DNA from: Sciurus carolinensis
Lineage: Eukaryota; Chordata; Mammalia; Rodentia; Sciuridae
Direction: 5' to 3'
Length of the DNA stretch: 64,000 bases
Assembly (NCBI RefSeq): GCF_902686445.1
Contig: NC_062225.1
Coordinates: 94,620,173-94,684,172 of the forward strand
Positions 48,757 to 58,735 of the stretch are shown here, piece after piece; positions within the stretch are counted from its first letter, which is position 1, and the number at the start of each line of letters is the position of its first letter. A program made the translations under genes and the position numbers. Under the pieces are notes generated by a model. It worked only from the letters and a program-made list of their open reading frames with translations, was not told the origin of the DNA and searched no databases.

Positions 48757-51069
48757 AAGTGAAAAGGTTTCTGAATATCCAGCAGTGATTGTGGAGCCAG
48801 TGCCAAGTGCCAGATTAGAGCAGGGCTATGCAGCCCAGGTTCTGGTTTATGATGATGAGACTTACATGATGCAAGATGTGGCAGAAGAACAAGAAGTTGA
48901 GACCGAGAATGTGGAAACAGTGGAAGTATCAGTTCATGGCAGTAATGCACACTGTACAGATAAGACGATTGAAGCCGCTGAAGCCCTGCTTCATATGGAA
49001 TCTCCTACCTGCTTGAGGGATTCAAGAAGTCCTGAATTTATCTATGCTGCTATGAGGCCAGATGTCATTACAGAAACTGTAGTGGAGGTGTCAACTGAAG
49101 AGTCTGAACCAATGGATACCTCTCCTAGTCCTACATCACCAGAGAGCCATGAACCAATGAAAACGAAAAAAGTTGGCCGTAAACCAAAAACCCAGCAATC
49201 ACCAATTTCCAATGGGTCTCCTGAGTTAGGTATCAAGAAGAAACCCAGAGAAGGAAAGGGAAACACAACCTATTTGTGGGAGTTTCTTTTAGACCTACTT
49301 CAGGATAAAAATACTTGTCCTTGGTATAGTAAGTGAACTCAGAGAGAAAAGGACATATTCAAGCTTGTAAATTCAAAGACTGCCTCTAAGCTTTGGGGAA
49401 AACTACGAAACTATGGGACGAATTTTGAGACACTACTACCAACGGGGAATCCTTACAAAGGTTGAAGGACAGAGGCTTGTGTATCAGTTCAAGGATATGC
49501 CCCAAAACATAGATGATGACAAAAGCGAAACCTGCAGTGAAGATTTGGCAGCAGCCACTGATGAGAAGTCATTAGAACGTGTGTCACTGTCTGCAGAAAG
49601 TCTCCTGAAAGCAGCAACTTCTGTTCATGGTGGAAAAAACTCTTCTCCAATATACTGCTCCAGAACCGAGAAGGACATGGCCAGAGTCGTGAATATCAGT
49701 CCCCTGCTCACGACGCCTCCTCCAGGTCTCCGCCCACCACAGCCTCTGTGTCGGCAGCAGCAGCGCCAAGGACGGTTCGTGTGGCGATGCAAACACCTGT
49801 TGTAATGACCTCATTGGGTCAGAAGATTCCAACTGTGGCAGTTCAGTCAGTTAATGCAGGTGCACCATTAATAACCAGCACTAGTCCAGCAACAGCGACC
49901 TCTCCAAAGGTAGTCATCCAGACAATCCCTGCTTTGATGCCGGCCTCTGCGGAAAACAGAGACAAGATCACCATGCAGCCTGCCAAAATTTCACCATCCC
50001 AGCTACACAGCTTGCACAGTGTCAGCTGCAGACAAAGTCAAATTTGACTGGATCCGGAAGCATGAACATTGTTGGAACCCCGCTGGCTGTGAGAGCGCTC
50101 ACTCCTGTTTCACTAGCCCATGGCACACCTGTAATGAGACTCTCAATGCCTGCCCAGCAGGCATCTGGCCAGACTCCTCCTCGAGTTATCAGTGCAGTCA
50201 TAAAAGGGCCAGAGGTTAAGTCAGAAGCAGTGACAAAAAAGCAGGAACATGATGTGAAAACTTTGCAGCTGGTAGAAGAAAAACCGGCAGATGGAAATAA
50301 GACAGTGGCCCATGTGGTAGTTGTCAGTGCCCCTTCAGCTCTCACCCTTCCAGTAACTATGAAGACCGAAGGACTAGTGACATGTGAGAAATAAACAGCA
50401 GCTCTGCTGTGGACTGTATAGACTGCTACGGTAGTACTGACATAAATGATTGCAAGGGAAGTCATCAAGAAAAGTCAAAGGAAGATTTTAAAACATTTTA
50501 ATGAACATAAGAAAACAATCAGACTTACTGGAAATAAATTTCCTTTTCCATGTTTCAGTGGGAAATGAACTACATATTGAGATGCTGACAGAAAACTGCC
50601 TCTTACAGTAGGAAACAACTGAACCCATCAATAAGGAAAAGGATTGAAAGGGACCAAGCAGCTCACTACAATATCAAGTTACAGTAAGACTTGGAACACT
50701 AACATCTGTAAGAGGCTCTGTAGTTTTCAGTGGGAGGGGTTGGGATGGGTGATCTCATTGTTACATATAGCAATTTTTGATGCATTTTATAAGCATACCA
50801 GCAATTATTACTGTGTTCGCACAGTACTCACTTAACTGGTGCTATGTGAAGACTCTGCTAATATAGGTATTATAGAATGTGAATTGAAGAATGGATCCAA
50901 AAGCTTCAGAAAGAGATCTAGTGTGAAAAAAGAGCTAGTGTGATTTTTTAAAATACCATATAGCTTAAGCTGATTTAAAACAAAGGTCTTAGACTAATTT
51001 TCAGTTTTCTTTCTTGAAATAAGCTAATGGCTTGTGTAAAGCATTTTTATTAAAAGAAAAATTTAAAAA
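48757..51069 (+). pseudogene. ELF2: ELF2 (ETS-family transcription factor) processed pseudogene
   Basis: An intronless copy of the ELF2 mRNA. The first frame (to a TGA at 49334-49336) contains SEKVSEYPAVIVEPVPSARL, the acidic YDDETYMMQDVAEEQEVETE region, TDKTIEAAEALLHMESPTCL and the start of the ETS domain (TTYLWEFLLDLLQDKNTCP). The TGA replaces a conserved ETS tryptophan codon. A deletion of about 18-20 bp then shifts the frame. ETS sequence resumes at 49413 ([20 protein letters not shown]) and a second shift occurs near 49700. The C-terminal part follows at 49748-50047 and 50044-50394, ending VTMKTEGLVTCEK and a stop. The 3' UTR runs to the A-tail. The copy derives from the longer N-terminal isoform and lacks a short segment after TCLRDSRSP, consistent with an alternatively spliced source mRNA. 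No functional DNA-binding domain can be made. Confidence 0.93.
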
Positions 51070-54000
51070 AATAATAACCCTGAATGTTAATGGCCTAAAT
51101 TCATCAATCAAAAGATATAGACTGGCAGAATGGATTAAAAAGAAAGACCCAACAATATACTGCCTTCAAGAGACTCATCTCATAGAAAAAGACACCCACA
51201 GACTAAAGGTGAAAGGATGGGAAAAAAACCTACCATGCACATGGGCTCAGTAAAAAAATGGGGGCTTCCATCCTTATTTCAGATAAAGTGCACTTCAAGC
51301 CAAAGTTAGTCAGAAGAGATAAAGAAGGACATTTCATACTACTTAAGGGAATCATAAATCAGGAAGATATAATGATCATAAATATTTATGCCCCAAACAA
51401 TGGTGCATCCATGAATGTAAAACAAATCCTTCTCAATTCCAGGAATCAAATAGACCACAACACAATAATTCTGGGTGACTTTAACACACCACTGTCACCA
51501 CTGGATAGATCTTCCAAACAAAAACTAAACAAAGAAACCGTAGAACTCAATAACACAGTCAATAACGTAGACTTAACAGACATATATAGAATATTCCACC
51601 CATCAATGAGTGAATACACTTGCTTCTCAGCAGCACATGGATCCTTCTTGAAAATAGACCATATGTTATGCCACAAAGCAGCCCTTAGTAAATGCAAAAA
51701 ATAGAGATACTGCCTTGGGTTCTATCAGATCATAATGGAATGAAATTAGAAATCAATGACAAAAAAAAACAGAAATTACTCCAAAACCTGGAGACTAAAT
51801 AATATGAGATTGAATGAAGCATGAATAACAGAAAAAAGGAGATAAAAAAAATTCTTAGAGGTCAATGAGAACAACGATACAACATATCAAAATCTCTGGG
51901 ACACTATGAAAGCAGTACTAAGAGGAAAATTCATTGCATGGAGCGCATTCAAGAAGAGAATAAAAAGTCAACGACTAAGTGACCTAACATTACAGCTCAA
52001 AGCCCTAGAAGAAGAAGAAGAACAGAAGAACACCAAAAGTAATAGAAGACAGGAAATAATTAAAATCAGAGCTGAAATCAATGAAATTGAAACAATTCAA
52101 AAAATTGACAAAACAAAAATTTGGTTCTTTGAAAAAGTAAGCAAAATAGACAAACCCTTAGCCACACTAACAAAGAGAAGGAGAGAGAAAACTCAAATTA
52201 CCAAAATTTGTAATGAAAAAGAAATATCACAACAGACACCACTGAAATATATAACATAATGAGAAGCTACTTTGAAAATCTATACTCCAGCAAAATAGAA
52301 AATATCGAAGACATCAACAAATTTCTAGAGACATATGATCCTCCCAAACTAAACTAAGAGGACATACACAATTTAAACAGATCAATTTCAAGCAATGAAA
52401 TAGAAGAAGCCATTAAAAGTGTACCAACCAAGAAAAGCGCAGGACCAGATGGATTCTCAGCCACGTTCTACAAGACCTTCAAAGAAGAATTCATTGCAAT
52501 ACTCCTCAAAGTATCCCAGGAAATAGAGAAGGTGGGAACCCTACCAAACTCATTCTATGAAGCTGATATCACCCTCATACCCAAACCAGGTAGACACATC
52601 AAGGAAAGAAAATTTTATACCAATATCCTTGATGAATATAGATTGAAAAATCCTTAACAAAATCCTGGGAGACCACATCCAAAAACATATTAAGAAGATA
52701 GTGCACCACGATCAAGTGGGGTTCATCCTGGGAATGCAAGGTTGGTTCAACATCCTGAAATCAATAATGTAATTCATTATGATAATAGACTTAAGGATAA
52801 AAATCATATGGTTATTTCAATTGATGCACAGAAGCGTTTGACAAAATACAACACCCTTTCATGCTGAAAATACTAGAAAAAATAGGGATAGTAGGAACGT
52901 ACCTGAACATTGTAAAGGCTATTTATGCTAAGCCCACATCCAACATCATTCTTAATGGAGAAAAACTGAAAACATTCCCTTTAAAAACTGGAACAAGACA
53001 GGGATGCCCTCTTTCACCACTTCTATTCAATAGTGTCCTTGAAATACTAGCCAGAGCAATTAGACAGACCAAAGAAATTAAAGGGATATGAATAGGAAAT
53101 GAGGAACTCAAGTTGTCACTATTTGCTGATGACATGATTCTATATTTAGAGGAGCCAAAAAACTCCACCAGAAAACTTCTAGACCTCATAAATGAATTCA
53201 GCAAAATAGCAGAATATAAAATCAACATGCCCAAATCTAAAGCATTTTTATTCATAAGTGATGAAACATCTGAAAGGGAAATGAGGAAAACAATTCCATT
53301 CACAATAGCCTCAAAAAAAAAAAAATACTTGGGAATCAATCTAACCAAAGAGGTGAAAGATCTCTACAATGAAAACTACAGAGCATTAAAGAAAGAAATT
53401 GAGGAAGACCTTAGAAGATGGGAAGATCTCTCATGCTCTTGGATAAGCAGAATTAATATTATCAAAATGGTCATACTTCCAAATGCGCCATACAGATTGA
53501 ATGCAATTCCTATTAAAGTCCCTGTGACATTTCTCATAGAAACAGAAATACAATCATGAAATTCATCTGGTAGGACAAAAGACACAGAATAGCCAAAGTA
53601 ATCCTGGGCAGGAAGAGTGATGCAGGAGGTATCACAATAACAGTCCTTAAACTCTACTATAGAGCAATAGTAACCAAAACAGCATGGTATTGGCACCAAA
53701 ATAGACACATAGACCAATGGTACAGGATAGAAGACACAGAGACATACCCACACAAGTACAGCAATTTCATACTCGACAAAGGTGCCGAAAACTTACAATG
53801 GAGTAAAGATATCCTCTTCAACAAATGGTGCTGGGGAAACTGGAAATCCATATGCAGTAAAATGAAATTAAACCCCAATCTCTCACCCTGTACAAAACTC
53901 AACTGAAAATGGATTAAGAATCTAGGAGTTAGACCTGAGACCATTCACCAAATAGAAGAAAAAGTAGGCCCAAATCTCCATCACTTTGGTTTAGAACCAG

Positions 54001-54759
54001 ACTTCCCTAACAAGACCCTAATAGCACAAGAAATAAAAGCAAGGAACAATAAATGGGATAGAGTCAAACTAAAAAGTTTTTTCTCAGTCCAGGAAACAAT
54101 CAATGATATGAAAAGAGAGCCTACAGAGTGGGAGAAAATCTTTTGCACTCATCTCCAAAGTTTATAAAGAACTTAAAAAAAACCTTATACCAAAAATGTA
54201 AAGAACCCAATCAATAAATGGGCTAAGGAACTGGGCAGACACTTCACAGAAGATGATATACAGGTGATCAAAAAAATATATGAAAAAGTGTTCAGCATCC
54301 CTAGTAATTAGAGAATTGCAAATTAAAACCATCCTAAGATTTCACCTAACTCCAATTAGAATGGTTATTATGGAGAACACAAGCAATAATAAGTGTTTGC
54401 ATGGATGTGGGGAAAAAGGCACACTCATACATTGCTGGTGGAGTTACAAATTGGTGCAGCCACTCTGGAAAGCAGTATGGAGATTCCTCAGAAAACTTGG
54501 AATGAATCTACCATTTGACCCAGCTATCCCACTTCTCAGTTTAAACCCAAAGGACTTAAAATCAGCATACTACAGTGATGCAGTCACATCAATGTTCATA
54601 GCAGCTCAATTCATGATAGCTAGATTGGGGAACCAATGTAGATGCCCTTCAATTGATGAATGGATAAAGAAACTGTGGTATATGTACACAATGGAATATT
54701 ACTCAGACATAAAGAAGAATAAAATTATGGCATTTGCTGGTAAATGGATGAAGTTGTAA
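51070..54759 (+). pseudogene. L1-3 ORF2 (endonuclease and reverse transcriptase), broken
   Basis: The endonuclease is open at 51258-51704 with NIYAPN, LGDFNTPLSPLD and SAAHGSFLKIDHMLCHK, the best preserved endonuclease of the three copies. The reverse transcriptase is broken by stops near 52360 and by small deletions. [11 protein letters not shown] is at about 53000, followed by the same in-frame TGA (53089-53091) seen in the other copies, then SLFADDMILYLEEPKN. The C-terminal domain is open at 54280-54759, with the cysteine-containing [19 protein letters not shown] and [16 protein letters not shown]. Inactive. Confidence 0.88.
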
Positions 54760-54945
54760 AATATCATGCTAAGTGAAATAGGCCAAGCCCAAAACACCAA
54801 AGGCGGAATGTTTTCTCTGATAAGTGGATGACAATATATAACGAGGGGGGTGATGGGGGAAGAGAAGAATGAAGGAACTTTGGATGGTGTAGAGGAAAAT
54901 GGGGTGGGAAGGGGTTGGAGATGGAAAGGTAGTAGAATGATGTTC
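51070..54945 (+). mobile_element. L1-3, distal part (ORF2 and 3' UTR)
   Basis: L1-3 resumes at the second target-site duplication (51070-51083) with NVNGLNSSIKRYRLAEWIKK. It is collinear with L1-2 ORF2 to the C-terminal domain and reaches a G-rich 3' UTR at about 54843-54935. No clear A-tail is seen, so the 3' end may be truncated. Confidence 0.88.
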
Positions 54946-55629
54946 AGATGTAAGGTGTGGCTGTTACTGCACAGTGCCGTAGGAGGATGTAAAGGCTCAG
55001 TGGCATCGAGAAGTTCAGGGTTAGAAAAATCACCCCACTGGCATCACGGGGCAAGACAGGGGTTTGCATGGATGGGATGTATCAGGAAAATTACTAAACA
55101 AAATGGAAGGCTGCTCTGGAGGGCTTTAGGGGATGAGAGTTGAAACAGAGTATCACATAGTTGCTAACATACCCTGAAAAGCAAAGAATATATACTGCCA
55201 TATTTGACTTCTAAATAATTTTCAAGCTCATTTCTGTTTTATGAATGAGAATGGTAGCACAGTCAACTTCTATGAAATACTACATGGCGACAAATTACCT
55301 AGTGAGGACTTGAACTTCCTTGACAAACATAATGAAGATACACAAGTATGACATTGTGATACAATACCAGTAAGCAAGACTGTTAGAGCCTTAATTCGTG
55401 ATCAACAGTTGACGTGTTGTGCTTTGATTAGGCTCGGTGGAATGGTTCCAAGTGTGTCTGCACGGGCTCATCTCCCAGCCCACCCTAGATTGCAGCAGAA
55501 CGTTCTCTAAACCGGGAGGGGTGCAGAAGAGGCTGTGCACCGCTTTTGCAGTGGACAGCACCTCCCCAAAGTAAGCCGACCCCACCGTCCACACAACTCG
55601 GTCAGATCAATTCCTTCTTACTTAATCTC
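54946..55629. other. Unassigned stretch between L1-3 and the distal CpG island
   Basis: Unique-looking sequence with no recognised gene or repeat. Confidence 0.4.
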
Positions 55630-56340
55630 TGACTGTAGGAGACAGCCCGGCCGCTTCTCGGGTTGGTTTTCCCGAGAGTCCACTTGGGCGTGCAACACAG
55701 GCCCCTAGGCAGCTCACCTAGTGATGGGGCTGCGGGGCTGCGCAGACCGCGACCTGGAGAGAGAGCCCGACCATGCGCATGGTGGAGCGGGACGGATGCG
55801 GGACCGCAGGCGAGGCCAGGCGTGCGCACTGAGGAGCTACGGGTGCTGCTGCGGAGCGAGGTAGACGCACGTGCTGCCTCTCGCGCTGACCGCCCTGTTC
55901 CCGCGTGCACCTTGCCCTCCGCTGGGACGCTGCGGTCCTGTTAGCTGCCTGGTGTCAGCGTCTCCACCCAGGTGAGCGCGGCCTCCCCGAGCGCGCGTGG
56001 GAAGCGGCTCGCGGCGGCGGCGGAGCACTGGCGGGGCGGGCGGGGACCGCGGGGCGGCGGGTCGCGGGGCTGTTGCGCTGCAGACCCGGGATGGAGGCGC
56101 GCTCGGACGCGCCGTCCATGGCCATTCGTAGCCTGGCGCGGGCTGAGCGTGGCGGGTCCCCCGGTGGAGGGCGGGCGGAGAACTACAGCTCCAGCCTGGC
56201 CGCGGGCGGCCGGTCGCCTCCTTAACGCAGAGGGGCCTGCGCTGCCCCGGAGCCGCGTCTTAGGGAGCAAGGCCGGAATTAGCTGGAGGGACTCTGGTGG
56301 CGGAGAACACCTCGGAGCAAGATCTGCTTGCTCTACAAGG
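55630..56340. promoter_or_regulatory. Distal CpG island, about 7.2 kb from the telomere tract
   Basis: A GC- and CpG-dense block in otherwise AT-rich surroundings. It has GGCGGCGGCGGAGC, GGGGCGGGCGGGG (Sp1-type, about 56033-56045) and GCGCGC words. A consensus splice donor, CACCCAG|GTGAGCG, is at 55972 on the plus strand. Short GC-rich frames exist on both strands (for example 55663-55944 plus), but none is a recognised protein. It looks like an active or recently active promoter, possibly for a telomere-directed transcript. Confidence 0.6.
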
Positions 56341-56470
56341 CAGAGTTGTCGTCACGGAGCTCGATTGAGGAGGGACGGAAGTCGTGACCGTGTGCTCACT
56401 TCTGAGATTAGCCCAGGGATCCGTGTCTCCAGGCTCTGGACACTGGCTGACAGGGAGCCTGGGCGCCCAG

Positions 56471-56500
56471 TTTTGTTTTGTTTTGTTTTGTTTTGTTTTT
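56471..56500. repeat. (TTTTG)n microsatellite
   Basis: About six TTTTG units. Poly-T of about 22 bases follows at 56600-56621. Confidence 0.9.
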
Positions 56501-56639
56501 CTTCCCTCTTTTTAAATTTTGCGTAGCTATCAAAGTAACTTTCTAAAATTGAAAATAAGAAACCTATTTCCATTGCTCAGTGTTTTCAGAAAATTGCCTT
56601 TTTTTTTTTTTTTTTTTTTTAAGAATGTTGTATTGGGGA

Positions 56640-58735
56640 ATATATGACCCCCAAGTTTGCTGGGCTCTACGTGGAGCGCCAAGAAGCTAGGTTTCGGTAG
56701 TCATAAGACTCGCAGTGCTTGTGGGTTCCTTATGAGATTCAGCGAGTTTTGTTCTCTGATGGAGGGACTTCCAGGTTTATCTGGCTGTATCTGGAGTGCC
56801 AGGGAATGTGATTCCTATGATATGAGTATATGCAGTGCTGCTGAGCTCCGTGCAGACACAGGGACGCAGAGCCTAGAATGACTGGATACACTGGGCTGGA
56901 GGACACTGTGGAACAGCAGAGAATGAGGTCTGTAATGGTGGGACTCACAGGGATGCTGACCTCTATATGGAGAGAGGGGCCTAGGTGTTAACGATGGAGG
57001 ACTCCCAGGGCTTCTGGGCTCTACCTGGAGTGCCAGGAAGGTGATTTCTGTGATAGCAGTACTCAAACAGCTTTGTTGACCTCTACATGATCATCAGGGA
57101 GCTGGACTGCATGCTCACCAGATACACAGTGTTGCTGAGAACGGGGTTTCTATGGTGGTTGGTTTTGCAATCCTGAGGGTCTGTATGTGGAGAGAAAGGA
57201 ACTGGACGTGAGTTATTTTAAGGCTCCCAAGCTGCTGGGATCCACGTGGAAGTTCCGGGGAACTGGTGTTCTATGAATTCAGGACTCACAGGTTTCCTCC
57301 GCTCTTGGATGAGAGAAAGGGAACGGGAGAGGCACCACTTCTGGGCTCCAAGAAGACCAGGGTACATTATTTCTTTGGATGGCAGAATTCCCAGGGCAGG
57401 TGGACTCTGCTTAGAAAACCATGGAAGACAGGTACTTTAGATTTCTGGATTCATGGGGCTGCTGAGCTGTATGAAAGGCGGGTTGTAAATGGTATTTTAA
57501 GATGGCAGAATGCCCAGGTGTGCTTAGCCCTATATGGAAAGCCAAGGTACTTGGATTTTGTGATTACAGAATTTCAAGGGCTATGGTAATCTACATGGAG
57601 AATCAGGAAAATGTGACTCTATAATGGCAGAACATACAGGAATCCTGTTCCTTATGTACAGTGACAGGGAAACATGTTTTTTAAAACATTTTTTTAGTTG
57701 CTGATGGACCTTAATTTATTTATATGTGGTGCTGAGGTTCGAACTCAGTGCCTCACACATGCTAGGCAAGCGTTCCACCACTGAGCCCCAACCCCAGCCC
57801 AGGAATATGTTTTTATGATAACAGGACACTAAGGGCTGGTGATCTCTACATTCCAAGCTGTAAACTGAAGTTCTATGGTGGCACACATGATGCTGTGTTC
57901 TTAGTGGAGATATGGTGAATGTTGATTCTAATGATGGCAGAATGTGCAAGGATGTTGAGTTTATGTGGAGTTCCATGGAACTAATGTTCTGTGCTTGCAG
58001 GATTCACAGGGCAGCTTGGCTCTATATGGTGAGCCAGGGAGCTTGAGGTTTATTATGGCTCAATGTTCAGGACTACAGCATCTTCTCTGATTGCCAGAGA
58101 ACTGGGGATCTATTAAGTCAGAACAGCCAAGGCTGCTGGAGTTTGTTTAGAAATCCAAGGAACTGGGATTCTGTGATAGCAGGACACTCTGAAAGCTTCT
58201 GCTCTCTATGTCAAGTCAGGGAACTGGATTTCTAAAGTTCCAGAACTTGTAGAAATGCTGAGCTTTTCATGGAGAGCCAGAGAACATGGTATCTAAATTG
58301 GGAGGAAGCACAAGTTGGGACTTTGTGAAAAGACAAGATACTGTTTTTCTATTGATGGCAGTATTCACAGGAATCTATACTTTTTGAGTCAGGGAAATGG
58401 AGTTTTATGATGTAGTATAAGCAGTGTTGCAATCTATGTGGAGAGAAGGGAATTGTGTATAGTCCCAAGACAACCAGGCCTGCTGTATCTAGATGTAGAG
58501 TCACAAGTCAACTTGTGTTTTATTATGGAAAGAATCACAGGTCTTCTGAATTCTGTGTGGAGAGCCAGAGAACTGAGTTGTGCAGGACCATTGAATTCTA
58601 GGTTACTATCCAGGCAGAATTCATAAGACTGATGATATCTACTTTTAGATCCAGGAAACTTGATTTCTACAATGTGAACAATTGCAGAGTTGCACATGTC
58701 TATGTGGAGAGACAGGAAAGTGAGGTTCTATTATT
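56640..58735 (+). repeat. Satellite C, main array (about 60 bp unit)
   Basis: Diverged tandem units of about 57-62 bp share GCTGCTGAGCTCTATGTGGA-like, GAGAGCCAGGGAACTG and TTTCTATGATGGCAGAACTC-like words. Clear unit starts lie near 56777, 56834, 56891, 56951, 57009 and 57071. All are in one orientation, with an ID SINE inserted at about 57690-57802. Open frames are by-products of the repeat. Confidence 0.85.
57690..57802 (-). mobile_element. ID SINE in satellite C
   Basis: GTGGTGCTGAGGTTCGAACT, CTCACACATGCTAGGCAAGC and ACTGAGCCCCAACCCCAGCC identify an antisense ID element. Flanking GGGAAACATGTTTTT (about 57668) and AGGAATATGTTTTTA (about 57800) form an imperfect target-site duplication. Confidence 0.87.

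Larger units (their letters stand above)
48117..51069 (+). mobile_element. Retro-inserted segment carrying the ELF2 pseudogene
   Basis: This segment of about 2.95 kb splits L1-3. It lies between two copies of AATAATAACCCTGA and ends in an A-rich tail (TTTTATTAAAAGAAAAATTT, then A-runs at about 51052-51069). The proximal 640 bp is not ELF2 coding sequence. It holds a CCTT-rich tract (48117-48170), an antisense ID SINE (about 48268-48369) and unknown sequence. ELF2 homology starts near 48757. Confidence 0.8.

Noticed and set aside
55972..56526. Open frame of 184 codons through the distal CpG island
   Set aside because: Low-complexity Arg/Ala/Gly composition, frames open on both strands, runs into a TTTTG microsatellite, no known domain.
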